From assembly GCF_001439815.1 (NCBI RefSeq), contig NZ_JYLM01000003.1, positions 124,001-188,000 of the forward strand: a stretch of 64,000 bases of DNA, given 5' to 3'. The position numbers and the translations under genes are program-made. Source of the DNA: Pseudomonas orientalis. GTDB lineage: Bacteria; Pseudomonadota; Gammaproteobacteria; Pseudomonadales; Pseudomonadaceae. Below the pieces are notes generated by a model that saw only the letters and a list, made by a program, of their open reading frames with translations, did not search any database and was not told the DNA's origin. Within the stretch, counting starts at the first letter, position 1. Each line of letters begins with the position of its first letter. This document shows, one piece after another, positions 55,525 to 64,000 of this stretch.

Positions 55525-56316
55525 ATGAATCAAGCCAGTACCAGCCGCGTCAGCCGTGAACTCCAGGGTCATGTCCTGCTGTTGGGGCTGGATCGAGTGG
55601 CCAAGCGAAATGCTTTCGACCTGGATCTGCTCAACGAACTGAGCATGGCCTATGGCGATTTTGATCGAAACGATGATGCGCGAGTTGCCGTGGTGTTTGC
55701 CCATGGCGACCACTTCACCGCCGGGCTCGACCTGGCCAATGTCAGCGGCGTAATGGCCGCAGGCTGGCAACCGCCCCTGGGCGGCTGCGATCCCTGGGGC
55801 GTGTTCGCAGGCCCCAGGGTCAATAAGCCGGTCATCGTTGCCGTCCACGGCTACTGCCTGACCATCGGCATCGAACTGATGCTGGCGGCGGATATCAACC
55901 TTTGCGCAAGCAACACTCGCTTCGCGCAGATGGAAGTGCAGCGTGGAATCTTTCCGTTCGGCGGCGCGACGTTACGCTTTCATCAGATCGCCGGCTGGGG
56001 CAACGCGATGCGCTGGTTACTGACCGGCGACGAGTTCGACGCCCATGAAGCCCTGCGTCTGGGCCTGGTGCAGGAAGTGATGGCCAGCGAAGACCTGCTG
56101 CCCCGCGCCATCGAACTGGCCAATCGCATCGCACGCCAGGCGCCGCTTGGGGTGCAGGCGACGCTGATGTCGGCGCGATTGGCACACAGGGAAGGTGAGA
56201 CCGTGGCGGCGGCCGCATTGCCGCCGATGGTGGATAAACTGCTCAACAGCGAGGATGCCAAGGAAGGCGTGCGGGCGATGATCGAGAAGCGGCCGGGGGT
56301 GTTCAAAGGGATTTGA
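55525..56316 (+). CDS. Enoyl-CoA hydratase/isomerase (crotonase) family protein
   Basis: 263 residues from MNQASTSRVSRELQGHV. The oxyanion-hole segments AHGDHFTAGLDLANVSG and KPVIVAVHGYCLTIGIELMLAADI are present. The usual catalytic glutamates are not obvious; MEVQRGIFPFGGATLRFHQIAGWG shows the crotonase helix with Phe-Gly-Gly. The substrate is unknown. An in-frame extension to 55387 is not supported. Confidence 0.88.
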   Translation: MNQASTSRVSRELQGHVLLLGLDRVAKRNAFDLDLLNELSMAYGDFDRNDDARVAVVFAHGDHFTAGLDLANVSGVMAAGWQPPLGGCDPWGVFAGPRVNKPVIVAVHGYCLTIGIELMLAADINLCASNTRFAQMEVQRGIFPFGGATLRFHQIAGWGNAMRWLLTGDEFDAHEALRLGLVQEVMASEDLLPRAIELANRIARQAPLGVQATLMSARLAHREGETVAAAALPPMVDKLLNSEDAKEGVRAMIEKRPGVFKGI

Positions 56317-56332
56317 GTTGGCAGTACCGGCC

Positions 56333-56416
56333 TCATCGGGGACAAGCCCCCTCCCACATTCGACCGCATTCCAAAGGATGTACGCGTACAAATGTGGGAG
56401 GGGGCTTGCCCCCGAT
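56333..56416. repeat. REPIN, GGGGGCTTGCCCCC family
   Basis: An inverted pair of cores between the convergent crotonase and spermidine-synthase-like genes; the left arm has one change (GGGGACAAGCC). Confidence 0.9.
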
Positions 56417-56433
56417 AGCGCCGGTACAGACGA

Positions 56434-57189
56434 CTAAGTAGCCGGCCGAATCGCCTTGATCAACGCCTGCAACGAATACCCCAATCGCGGCGCCAGCGCT
56501 TCAGCCCGTTCGCAAAGCGCATCCAGATCCAGCGCCTGATCCAACTCCGAAGGCACCAGCAGAATCACGTTGCCCTCCTTCACCGGCAGTTCCCAGTAAT
56601 GCCGGTGATACAACCCGCGCAACAACGCCGCGCCCAGTGGCTTGCCATCGTCGGTGGCCCACTGGTTAATCACCAGCCAGCCGCCGGGGTTGAGCTTCTT
56701 CTGGCAGTTCTCGAGGAACGTCCAGGCCAGGTGGCCGACGCCGGGCCCCACATCGGTGTACAGGTCGACGAAGATCAGGTCCGCAGGCTCAGCGCTTTCG
56801 AGCAATTGCAAGGCATCGCCGATGCGGATATACAGGCGAGGATCATCGTCCAGCCCCAGATACTCCATCGCCAGGCGCGGTACGTCGGGGCGCAGCTCAA
56901 TGGCTTCAACATCGTCAAGCGCCAGGAACCTGAGGCAGGCCTGGGTCAGCGTCCCGGCGCCCAGGCCGAGGAATAACGCACTCTCCGGCTGCTCGTGGCA
57001 CAACGCGCCGATCAACATCGCGCGGGTGTAGTCGTACTCCAGCCAACTCGGGTCGGCGGTGAACACGCAGCTTTGCTCAATGGCATCGCCAAATTCGAGA
57101 AAACGGTAATCGGCCACTTCCAGCACACGGATCATGCCGAAATCATCATGGACTTCGGCCAGCAGGCGCTCGACACGCTCCTCGCTCAT
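56434..57189 (-). CDS. Spermidine-synthase-like methyltransferase-fold protein
   Basis: 251 residues from MSEERVERLLAEVHDDFGM. The nucleotide site is ESALFLGLGAGTLTQACLRF, followed by VEAIELRPDVPRLAMEYLGL and ADLIFVDLYTDVGPG, as in the SpeE family. The normal SpeE N-terminal beta domain and the paired catalytic Asp residues are reduced, so true aminopropyl transfer is uncertain. It is divergent from the DAHP synthase gene across 125 bases. Confidence 0.85.
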   Translation of the reverse strand: MSEERVERLLAEVHDDFGMIRVLEVADYRFLEFGDAIEQSCVFTADPSWLEYDYTRAMLIGALCHEQPESALFLGLGAGTLTQACLRFLALDDVEAIELRPDVPRLAMEYLGLDDDPRLYIRIGDALQLLESAEPADLIFVDLYTDVGPGVGHLAWTFLENCQKKLNPGGWLVINQWATDDGKPLGAALLRGLYHRHYWELPVKEGNVILLVPSELDQALDLDALCERAEALAPRLGYSLQALIKAIRPAT

Positions 57190-57314
57190 CACTACTCCTA
57201 ACGGGTTTGCTGCAGGACAAAGTGCGCGATTGTCAGCCAAGCGACGCCAGCAGGTCACGCACTAATTGCTGCTAACATTGACGTCCGAACCTCAACCTAA
57301 CTAACGAGTTCATG

Positions 57315-58661
57315 ATGAGCCAACCCTGGAGCCACGACAGCTGGCGTGCCCTGCCGATCCAGCAACAACCCCTTTACCCGAATGCTGCGCACCTGCTGCA
57401 AGTGGAGCAGAGCCTGGCCAGTTACCCGCCGCTGGTATTTGCCGGGGAAGCCCGCGAATTGCGTCGTCAGTTTGCCGAAGTGACCCAGGGTCGCGCCTTC
57501 CTGCTGCAAGGCGGTGACTGCGCCGAGAGCTTTGCCGAGTTCTCCGCCGCGAAAATCCGCGACACCTTCAAGGTGCTGCTGCAGATGGCAATTGTGATGA
57601 CCTTCGCCGCCGGCTGCCCGGTGGTCAAGGTCGGACGCATGGCCGGCCAGTTCGCCAAGCCGCGCTCGTCCAACGATGAAACCATCGACGGCATCACCCT
57701 GCCCGCCTACCGCGGCGATATCGTCAATGGCATCGGCTTCGACGAAAAGAGCCGCGTACCGGACCCGGACCGCCTGTTGCAGAGCTACCACCAGTCCACC
57801 GCCACCCTCAACCTGCTGCGGGCCTTTGCCCAGGGCGGCTTCGCCGACCTGCACCAGGTGCACAAGTGGAACCTGGACTTTATCGCCAACTCCGCGTTGG
57901 CCGAGAAGTACAGCCAACTGGCCGACCGCATCGACGAAACCCTGGCCTTCATGCGCGCCTGCGGCATGGACGATTCGCCGCAACTGCGCGAGACCAGCTT
58001 CTTCACCGCGCACGAAGCGTTGCTGCTCAACTATGAAGAAGCCTTCGTGCGGCGCGACAGCCTGACCAACGACTACTACGCCTGCTCGGCCCATATGCTC
58101 TGGATTGGCGACCGTACCCGTCAGTTGGACGGCGCCCATGTCGAGTTCCTGCGCGGGGTGAACAACCCGATCGGGGTCAAGGTCGGCCCAAGCATGAACC
58201 CGGACGACCTGATCCGTCTGGTCGATATTCTCAATCCGGACAACGACCCTGGCCGCTTGAACCTGATCGCACGCATGGGCGCCAACAAGGTTGGCGACCA
58301 CCTGCCCGGGCTGATTCGCGCCGTGCAGCGCGAAGGCAAGCAGGTACTGTGGAGCTCCGATCCGATGCATGGCAATACCATCAAGGCCAGCAGCGGTTAC
58401 AAGACCCGCGACTTTGCGCAGATCCTTGGCGAAGTGAAGGAGTTCTTCCAGGTGCACCAGGCTGAAGGCAGCTATGCCGGCGGCATTCATATCGAGATGA
58501 CCGGGCAGAACGTCACTGAATGCATCGGCGGCGCACGGCCGATCACCGAGGACGGCTTGTCGGACCGCTATCACACCCACTGCGACCCGCGGATGAACGC
58601 CGACCAGTCGCTGGAACTGGCGTTTCTGATTGCCGAAACCTTGAAACAGGTCAAGCGTTAG
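57315..58661 (+). CDS. Class II DAHP synthase (3-deoxy-7-phosphoheptulonate synthase)
   Basis: 448 residues from [22 protein letters not shown]; the ATG just before (57312) is also possible. It condenses PEP and erythrose 4-phosphate, the first step of aromatic amino-acid synthesis. The metal-binding Cys is in [13 protein letters not shown], and the C-terminal metal site shows [18 protein letters not shown] and [21 protein letters not shown]. This plant-type form often accompanies the AroF/G/H forms and may feed secondary metabolism. Confidence 0.95.
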   Translation: MSQPWSHDSWRALPIQQQPLYPNAAHLLQVEQSLASYPPLVFAGEARELRRQFAEVTQGRAFLLQGGDCAESFAEFSAAKIRDTFKVLLQMAIVMTFAAGCPVVKVGRMAGQFAKPRSSNDETIDGITLPAYRGDIVNGIGFDEKSRVPDPDRLLQSYHQSTATLNLLRAFAQGGFADLHQVHKWNLDFIANSALAEKYSQLADRIDETLAFMRACGMDDSPQLRETSFFTAHEALLLNYEEAFVRRDSLTNDYYACSAHMLWIGDRTRQLDGAHVEFLRGVNNPIGVKVGPSMNPDDLIRLVDILNPDNDPGRLNLIARMGANKVGDHLPGLIRAVQREGKQVLWSSDPMHGNTIKASSGYKTRDFAQILGEVKEFFQVHQAEGSYAGGIHIEMTGQNVTECIGGARPITEDGLSDRYHTHCDPRMNADQSLELAFLIAETLKQVKR

Positions 58662-58686
58662 GTTCCAGGTTGTTGTCGACTGGACT

Positions 58687-58760
58687 GGCGCCAATCGGGG
58701 GCAAGCCCCCTCCAGGGACCGCGCTCAAAAGGTGGGAGGGGGCTTGCCCCCGATGGCGCC
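58687..58760. repeat. Short REPIN with extended arms
   Basis: GGCGCC plus the GGGGGCAAGCCCCC core on the left pairs with the same on the right, a perfect stem outside a 20-base loop. It abuts the stop codon of the ycaQ-like gene (58761). Confidence 0.9.
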
Positions 58761-59990
58761 CTAAATCCCAGCATCCATCCTGAGCAGTGCCACGCGTAAC
58801 CGCGCGGCACTCGGCCGCTGGCAATTGAGCTTGATCTGTTGCAGCCCCAGCCAATCGGCCATCTGCCGCAGGTTCAGCGCCAACGCCAACATGCCCGGCT
58901 CATCCAGGCCCTGCTCTTGCTCGTGCACCGCATGTACCGCCAGGCAATTGCTGGCCCGTTCGGCACGTAAATCAACGCGCGCTGCGATCCGCTCGTTGTG
59001 CAAAAACGGCAGCACGTAGTAGCCGTACACCCGCTTGTGTTGTGGGGTGTAGATTTCCAGGCGGTAACGGAAATCGAACAGGCGCTCGGTACGGGCACGC
59101 TCCCAGATCAACGAATCAAAGGGCGACAGCAAGGCGCTGGCCGGCACGCTGCGTGGCACTTTCGGCTCGGGCAGGCAATACGCCGATTGCTTCCAGCCCT
59201 GCACCTGGCAATTCAGCAATTGCCCCTCCTCGACCAGCTCGGCCAGGCGCTGGCGACTGTCGACAGGATCGAGGCGGAAGTAATCGCGCAGGTCTTTTTC
59301 AGTGGCCACGCCCAATGCGCTGGCGCTGTGCAGCAACAAGCCGCGCAGGGCGTCGGCTTCGCTCACGAAGGTTTGCAGGATTTCACCGGGGATCACCCGC
59401 TCCGGCAAATCGTACAGGCGTTCAAACCCGCGCCGCCCCGCCACGGTCACCAGGCCTGCCGCGAACAGCCATTCCAGCGCATGTTTCTCGTCACTCCAAT
59501 CCCACCAGGGCCCGGCGCGCTCCTCGCGGGTCGACAAGCTGCCCGCGCCCAATGCGCCCCGCTGTTCGACAGCCTCCAGAACGCGCTGGACAACGTCTTG
59601 CCGCTCACGTCCGAACCGCGCCATTTGCGCGTAGATCCCCTGCCCCTGTCTGGCCCGTTCCATGCGCCAGCGCATCAAGGGATACATCGTCATGGGCAGC
59701 AACGAGGCCTCATGTCCCCAGTATTCGAACAACGCACGCCGCCGCCCCTGGCTCCAGGCGGCCTGTTCGAGCATCGAGGGAGAATAATTGCCCAGTCGAG
59801 AAAACAGCGGCAGGTAATGGGAACGCACCAGCGCATTGACCGAGTCGATCTGCAGCACACCGAGGCGTTCGATCAGGCGATTGAGGTGTGCGGCTTTTAT
59901 CTGCGCCGGCGGCTGGCGCCCGGAGAACCCCTGGGCCGACAGCGCCATGCGGCGTGCCTGCTTGAGGGAAAAGGAGAGGATGGCGGGCAT
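58761..59990 (-). CDS. YcaQ/AlkX-type DNA crosslink glycosylase (winged-helix family)
   Basis: 409 residues from MPAILSFSLKQARRMAL. The N-terminal part has LGVLQIDSVNALVRSHYLPLFSRLGNY, the conserved QID loop of this family, and the EYWGHEASLLP segment. The C-terminal part has SPFDSLIWERARTERLFDFRYRLE and GYYVLPFLHNERIAARVDLRAER. YcaQ unhooks DNA interstrand crosslinks and N-alkylated bases. The stop is joined directly to a REPIN. Confidence 0.92.
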   Translation of the reverse strand: MPAILSFSLKQARRMALSAQGFSGRQPPAQIKAAHLNRLIERLGVLQIDSVNALVRSHYLPLFSRLGNYSPSMLEQAAWSQGRRRALFEYWGHEASLLPMTMYPLMRWRMERARQGQGIYAQMARFGRERQDVVQRVLEAVEQRGALGAGSLSTREERAGPWWDWSDEKHALEWLFAAGLVTVAGRRGFERLYDLPERVIPGEILQTFVSEADALRGLLLHSASALGVATEKDLRDYFRLDPVDSRQRLAELVEEGQLLNCQVQGWKQSAYCLPEPKVPRSVPASALLSPFDSLIWERARTERLFDFRYRLEIYTPQHKRVYGYYVLPFLHNERIAARVDLRAERASNCLAVHAVHEQEQGLDEPGMLALALNLRQMADWLGLQQIKLNCQRPSAARLRVALLRMDAGI

Positions 59991-60034
59991 GGATAGCTCC
60001 TTGAATGCTCGCACCTACCCTACTGCATCCCCGG

Positions 60035-60241
60035 TCACTTGCGCAGTGGGTCTTCCCAGAAATGCCGATGGATTTCCTGCTCCACGTCGACACGGTTGAG
60101 CCCGATATCCTTGAGCGCATCATCACTCATGCCTGCCAGCATCCGGCGTTCGCGATGCAACGCCTGCCAGCGCGAAAAGGTATGCAAAAGCCCGAAAAAT
60201 TGCGACCTTGCCATCAACCCATGATCTTTATGACCTTTCAT
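60035..60241 (-). CDS. DUF1127-family small protein
   Basis: 68 residues from MKGHKDHGLMARSQFF, with GGAGG 8 bases upstream. The family motif is FSRWQALHRERRMLAGMSDDALKDIGLNRVDVEQEI. Some DUF1127 proteins bind RNA or are linked to phosphate and oxidative stress; no role is known here. It is divergent from the LysR gene across 61 bases. Confidence 0.88.
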   Translation of the reverse strand: MKGHKDHGLMARSQFFGLLHTFSRWQALHRERRMLAGMSDDALKDIGLNRVDVEQEIHRHFWEDPLRK

Positions 60242-60302
60242 CTTCTCGCCCTCCAGTGGGGATGACGCGAGTGTGTGCCTGAGCCTATGATCAATCCAAC
60301 GA

Positions 60303-61193
60303 ATGTTTCTTATGCAATACATCTCGGAGATTGATCAATTGTCGACTTACCCGAGCATCGACACAGAAGTGCTGCGCACTTTCGTCGCCATCGCCGATCA
60401 GGGCGGCTTTACCCGCGCCGGGGAGCTGGTCAACCGCACCCAATCGGCGGTGAGCATGCAGATCAAACGACTGGAAGAGGACGTGCTGCAGCGCAAGTTG
60501 TTCGAACGCGACGGCCGTCAGGTGCGGCTGACACCCGAAGGCCAGGTGTTGCTGGGGTATGCGCGGCGCATCCTGAAACTGCACAGCGAGGTGTTCAACA
60601 CCCTGCGCGAGCCGCATATGGTGGGGTTGGTGCGCATCGGCACGCCGGACGATTACGTGATGCGCTTCCTGCCGGGCATTCTCAAGCAGTTCTCCAAGGC
60701 CTACCCGCTGATCCAGATCGAGCTGCACTGCGAGTCGTCAACGGTGCTGATGCAGCGACGGGACCTGGCATTGACCGTCATCAGCCGCGAACCCGGCAAT
60801 GATCTCGGTGAATTCCTGCGCACGGAACGCATGGTGTGGGCCGCCGCGCCGTGTTTTTGCGTGGACGAACACGAGGCCCTGCCGCTGGCGGTTTCCGGCG
60901 GCGACTGCCTCTACACGCAGTGGGCTCAGGCAGCGCTGGATACGGCTGGACGGGATTATCGCCTGGCCTATCACAGCTCCAATGGCGCGGCGATCCTGGC
61001 GGTGGTAAGCGCCGGCCTGGCGGCGATGGTCAGCATGGAAAGCCTGGTGTCCCAGGACCTGCGCGTGCTCGGCAGCGACGAAGGCTTCCCGCCGTTGCCG
61101 TCGATGAACCTGCGCCTGCTGCGCAACCCGCAAATGACGTCGCCCATTACCGAATGCCTGGCCGAATACATTCTCGAAGGATTCAGACTTTAA
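60303..61193 (+). CDS. LysR-family regulator
   Basis: 296 residues with an N-terminal helix-turn-helix (EVLRTFVAIADQGGFTRAGELVNRTQSAVSMQIKRLE) and a substrate-binding domain starting near VGLVRIGTPDDYVMRFLPGIL. No Shine-Dalgarno site stands before ATG 60303, so a start further in, such as TTG before SerThrTyrPro, is possible. Its 3' end overlaps the TauE/SafE permease gene by 11 bases, tail to tail. Confidence 0.9.
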   Translation: MFLMQYISEIDQLSTYPSIDTEVLRTFVAIADQGGFTRAGELVNRTQSAVSMQIKRLEEDVLQRKLFERDGRQVRLTPEGQVLLGYARRILKLHSEVFNTLREPHMVGLVRIGTPDDYVMRFLPGILKQFSKAYPLIQIELHCESSTVLMQRRDLALTVISREPGNDLGEFLRTERMVWAAAPCFCVDEHEALPLAVSGGDCLYTQWAQAALDTAGRDYRLAYHSSNGAAILAVVSAGLAAMVSMESLVSQDLRVLGSDEGFPPLPSMNLRLLRNPQMTSPITECLAEYILEGFRL

Positions 61194-61932
61194 ACGTCAG
61201 CATCACCGCGCACACCGCCAGAAAACCGCAGAACAGGCCACGCAACACCCGCTCGGGCAGTGCATGGGCAACCTTCACGCCCCAACTGATACTGAGCAGG
61301 CCGCCCACCGCCAAAGGCACGCCAATCAGCCAGTCCACTTCGTGATGCCAGGCGTAAGTGACCAGGGTCACGCCGGTGCTGGGCAGCGCCAGCGCGAGGG
61401 ACAAGCCTTGGGCGACCACCTGGCTGGTGCCGAATACACTGGTAAGCACCGGTGTGGCGACCACCGCGCCGCCGACACCAAACAGTCCGCCCATGGCGCC
61501 TGACGCTGCGCCAAGTACTCCCAGCCACGGCCAGGAATAGCGCATTTGCGCAGTCGGCGGTGCGTTGCGGGTAAACATGCGCACCAGATTGTAGGCCGCC
61601 AGGACCACCAAAAAGACGATAAACCCGATCCGCATCGCGCCGGCGTCCAGGCCGACCGCCCAGATCGAACCCAGCCAGGCGAAGCTGAAGCCCATCACGC
61701 CTAATGGCAAAGCATGGCGCAGCTCAATGCGGTTGCGCTGGTGATACCGCCACAGGGCCAGCATCACGTTGGGCACCACCATCACCAACGCGGTGCCTTG
61801 GGCGATCTGCTGATCGAGTCCGAACAGCACACCCAGCACGGGGATGGCGATCAGCCCGCCGCCAATGCCAAACAAGCCGCCCACTGTGCCAAGGGCCGCG
61901 CCCAATACCAGGTACATCGCTAAATCCAACAC
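61183..61932 (-). CDS. TSUP (TauE/SafE) family permease
   Basis: 249 residues with about eight membrane helices in two repeats. The glycine-rich motif occurs twice: GTVGGLFGIGGGLIAIPVLG (N-terminal) and GAMGGLFGVGGAVVATPVL. Members export sulfite or organosulfonates or move other small anions. The substrate is unknown. Its promoter is shared with the LysR gene at 62042. Confidence 0.9.
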   Translation of the reverse strand: MLDLAMYLVLGAALGTVGGLFGIGGGLIAIPVLGVLFGLDQQIAQGTALVMVVPNVMLALWRYHQRNRIELRHALPLGVMGFSFAWLGSIWAVGLDAGAMRIGFIVFLVVLAAYNLVRMFTRNAPPTAQMRYSWPWLGVLGAASGAMGGLFGVGGAVVATPVLTSVFGTSQVVAQGLSLALALPSTGVTLVTYAWHHEVDWLIGVPLAVGGLLSISWGVKVAHALPERVLRGLFCGFLAVCAVMLTFKV

Positions 61933-62041
61933 CGTTCGCTACTCCATAAATCCTGAGTCCTGCATGCTACGCAGTCGGCTATGGCACGGAAACGCACAGC
62001 AACGCACAATGGCTGTGCCAAACTCGCACAAGCATGGACCC

Positions 62042-62992
62042 ATGAATCCCAATACATTGACCGATCAATTGAGTCTGTTTCTCGATGTGCTGGAAAGCGG
62101 CAGCTTTTCCGCCGCTGCGCGCCGGCATCCTTTGACCCCCTCGGCAGTGGCGCGGCGTATCGACAGTCTGGAAAACTCGATCGGCAGCCGCCTGTTCCAG
62201 CGCAGTACCCATGCGGTGGTCCCCACTCCGGCCGGCCTGGCCTTTGCCGAGCGGGCGCGACGGATCGTCGGTGAGTTGCAGCTGGCGCGCGCCGAAGCCG
62301 TGTCCCTGAGCCATGCGCCGGAAGGCCTGATCCGCGTGGATGCACCGGCGGCGTTCGGGCGACGGCACCTGGCGCCCGTGATTGCAGATTTCCTGCAGGT
62401 GTACCCAGGGCTGGATGTGCACCTGCATCTGATCGACAGCTTTGTCGATATGCAGGGCGCGCACCTGGGCAAGGTCGACCTGGTGCTGCGCGCCGGGCAT
62501 ATTGCCGACACCCGGCTGATCGCCACGCCGCTCGCCAGTATCGTGCGCATTGCCTGCGCCAGCCCGGCTTACCTGAAAAGCCGAGGTACGCCAACGCACC
62601 CGCGCCAGTTGAGCGAACACGACGGCCTGGACTGGGACGGGCTCGCGCCGATGTTCGCCTGGCGCTTCGAACTGGACGGGCGCCGCGCCATCTATCGCCC
62701 GCGTCGTATCCGCATGAGTGCCAACAACGCCGAAGCCCTGCTCTCGGGCGCCCTGGCTGGGCTGGGTATCGCACACCTGCCCACGTGGCTCGCCAGCGAA
62801 TACCTGGTGCGCGGTGAACTCTTGCCACTGTTTTGTGAAAGCGGCTTGCCCAGCCCGGAAACCACCGGCATCTACGCGCTACGCCTGGAACAGCAGCCCA
62901 ATGCACGCAGCCGGTTGCTGCTGGAATACCTGAAGTCCCGTTTCAGCCCGGTTCCACCTTGGGATCTGGCACTGCAAAGCGGTCTGGCCTGA
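62042..62992 (+). CDS. LysR-family regulator
   Basis: 316 residues from MNPNTLTDQLSLFLDVLESG. The helix-turn-helix (SGSFSAAARRHPLTPSAVARRIDSLENSIGSRLFQRS) and effector domain with EGLIRVDAPAAFGRRHLAPVI are typical of the LTTR subgroup that controls efflux or oxidoreductase genes. It is divergent from the TauE/SafE gene across 109 bases, which makes that permease a likely target. Confidence 0.9.
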   Translation: MNPNTLTDQLSLFLDVLESGSFSAAARRHPLTPSAVARRIDSLENSIGSRLFQRSTHAVVPTPAGLAFAERARRIVGELQLARAEAVSLSHAPEGLIRVDAPAAFGRRHLAPVIADFLQVYPGLDVHLHLIDSFVDMQGAHLGKVDLVLRAGHIADTRLIATPLASIVRIACASPAYLKSRGTPTHPRQLSEHDGLDWDGLAPMFAWRFELDGRRAIYRPRRIRMSANNAEALLSGALAGLGIAHLPTWLASEYLVRGELLPLFCESGLPSPETTGIYALRLEQQPNARSRLLLEYLKSRFSPVPPWDLALQSGLA

Positions 62993-63070
62993 CCGTCGGG
63001 GCAGAATTATCTGGCGCATTAAAGATTCGGCCGCTAGATTCCATTCATACAGGCTTTTAGAGGCACCGCC

Positions 63071-63523
63071 ATGAGCAAAAATCCTACTCCCTGCGAATCC
63101 TTGATGCTGGATAACCAGCTGTGTTTCGCCTTGCATTCCACCTCGCTGTTGATGACCAAGGTCTACAAACCGCTGCTTCAGGCCCTCGGCCTGACCTATC
63201 CGCAGTACCTGGCCATGATGGTGCTGTGGGAAGAAGACGGTTTGACCGTGGGTGAAATCAGCAATCGCCTGCTCACCGATCCCGGCTCCCTGACGCCCCT
63301 GCTCAAGCGCCTCGAAGCCGAAGGCCTGTTGAGCCGCACCCGCAGCCGCGAAGATGAGCGCGTGGTGGTGGTGGAATTGACCGCTGCCGGGCGCGCGCTG
63401 CAGGACAAGGCCATGGGCATTCCACAGTGCATCCTGGGCGCCAGCGGGTTGGAGCTGGAGCAGTTACGCAAGCTGCAGGCGGATCTGATTGCCCTGCGCA
63501 GCAACCTGCAGAGCGCAATCTAA
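63071..63523 (+). CDS. ohrR: OhrR-type MarR regulator (organic hydroperoxide sensor)
   Basis: 150 residues. The reactive Cys lies in LDNQLCFALHSTS near residue 22. The winged-helix contains GLTVGEISNRLLTDPGSLTPLLKRLEAEGLLSRTRSREDERVVVV. Oxidation of the Cys by organic peroxides releases it from DNA and turns on ohr. It precedes ohr, with a REPIN and operator-like palindromes between the two. Confidence 0.95.
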   Translation: MSKNPTPCESLMLDNQLCFALHSTSLLMTKVYKPLLQALGLTYPQYLAMMVLWEEDGLTVGEISNRLLTDPGSLTPLLKRLEAEGLLSRTRSREDERVVVVELTAAGRALQDKAMGIPQCILGASGLELEQLRKLQADLIALRSNLQSAI

Positions 63524-63561
63524 AGAAGCAAAATACTGAACCTGTGGGAGGGGACAAATCC

Positions 63562-63661
63562 TGTAGGAGCGAGCTTGCTCGCGAAAAACGTCAACGATAA
63601 CGCGTGCTTTTTGAATGAACGCGGTGTCTGTGAGTTTTTCGCGAGCAAGCTCGCTCCTACA
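63562..63661. repeat. REPIN, TGTAGGAGCGAGCTTGCTCG family
   Basis: A 100-base inverted repeat with the conserved spacer between ohrR and ohr. A partial core of the other family lies on both sides (TGTGGGAGGGGACAAATC and ATTTGCCCCCTCCCACC). Confidence 0.95.
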
Positions 63662-63751
63662 GACGGAGGTGTACCCTTAACTGACTGGCATTAAGATTTG
63701 CCCCCTCCCACCTTGTTTTCCCGTCGCCTGAAAAATATTTGTGAATTTATC

Positions 63752-63819
63752 TTGCGCGCAAAATATTAGCGCTATACATTTACTTCACCAACTAACTAGC
63801 GCACAAACATTTGGCGCTA
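63752..63819. promoter_or_regulatory. ohr promoter region with OhrR-like palindromes
   Basis: Three symmetric elements: TTGCGCGCAA at 63752-63761, TAGCGCTA at 63767-63774, and TAGCGC...GGCGCTA at 63797-63819. GCGC-centred palindromes of this kind are typical of OhrR sites in gamma-proteobacteria, and the region is AT-rich between them. Confidence 0.65.
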
Positions 63820-63838
63820 TAAGCCAGAGGACGACACC

Positions 63839-64000
63839 ATGCAAACGCTCTATACCGCAGTAGCCACCGCCACCGGCGGCCGTGATGGTCGCGCCGTCTC
63901 CAGCGACAACATCCTCGACGTCAAACTCTCCACCCCCAAGGAATTGGGCGGCGCTGGCGGTCAGGCCACCAACCCTGAACAGCTGTTCGCGGCCGGCTAC
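63839..64000 (+). CDS. ohr: Organic hydroperoxide resistance protein Ohr (5' part)
   Basis: The first 54 residues are visible ([20 protein letters not shown], then [31 protein letters not shown]), the typical Ohr/OsmC start. The gene continues past the window edge, so the two catalytic cysteines are not seen. It reduces organic peroxides using lipoylated proteins. AGAGGAC lies 7 bases upstream. Confidence 0.95.
   Translation, partial: MQTLYTAVATATGGRDGRAVSSDNILDVKLSTPKELGGAGGQATNPEQLFAAGY

Overview
The window is chromosomal DNA of a fluorescent Pseudomonas, most likely of the P. fluorescens group. The reasons are the high GC content, the gene content (a complete ccmABCDEFGHI cluster beside a FliK-like gene, a gcl-hyi-glxR-ttuD-pyk operon, class II DAHP synthase, a DUF6124 gene) and many REPIN-type palindromes of two families. 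One has the core GTGGGAGGGGGCTTGCCCCC, the other TGTAGGAGCGAGCTTGCTCG. There is no prophage, integron, insertion sequence, CRISPR array, tRNA or rRNA that I can see. This is core or near-core genome with a few accessory pieces: hicAB, an orphan phnN, and a BvgAS-like system.

Layout. 0-6.5 kb: a GH17 glucan enzyme with a membrane tail, a small membrane protein, an exported alpha/beta hydrolase overlapping an MlaA-like gene, a DUF808 membrane protein and a RutR-like TetR regulator. 6.5-14.7 kb: a glyoxylate assimilation operon (gcl, hyi, glxR, ttuD, pyk, then a urea transporter), divergent from a GlcG-like gene. Two copies of a perfect TTGTATACAA palindrome lie in the gap. Together these genes can take purine- or allantoin-derived glyoxylate to pyruvate and move urea. 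14.7-19.4 kb: a voltage-gated-type K+ channel, a sulfate-binding protein, an MFS exporter, hicA-hicB and phnN. 19.4-20.3 kb: a structured leader before a DUF6124 gene. 20.3-27.7 kb: the full cytochrome c maturation operon on the minus strand, ending in a small lipoprotein gene. 27.8-29.8 kb: a FliK-like gene and an orphan FlhB C-terminal-domain gene. 29.8-30.4 kb: a repeat-rich intergenic island. 30.4-32.9 kb: molybdenum cofactor genes (moaB-moeA divergent from mobA). 32.9-39 kb: a lipoprotein, a pseudouridine synthase, a small gene under a perfect LexA box, a glutaredoxin-like protein, AmtB, a YqjD/YqjE-type membrane operon and a dGTPase. 39-48 kb: a stand-alone receiver, a BvgA-like regulator and a 1,215-residue BvgS-like hybrid kinase, then fRMsr, a DUF815 ATPase and a second hybrid kinase. 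48-52.5 kb: glutathione peroxidase, MsrB, AlaA, HtpX and thiopurine methyltransferase. 52.5-60.3 kb: a DODA-type dioxygenase, a DeaD/CsdA-type helicase with a long leader, a crotonase, a spermidine-synthase-like protein, class II DAHP synthase, a YcaQ-type glycosylase and a DUF1127 protein. 60.3-64 kb: a LysR regulator with a TauE/SafE permease, another LysR regulator, OhrR, and the start of ohr, which runs off the window.

The parts most worth a second look are the branched RNA-like leader at 19742-19818, the LexA-controlled gene at 34158-34493, the three-protein BvgAS-like cluster at 39126-44045, the cruciform element at 29913-30019, the twin operator before gcl, and REPINs that supply gene ends or whole intergenic spacers. 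I see no wholly new multi-gene system. All function calls come from reading the sequence by eye, without database searches.
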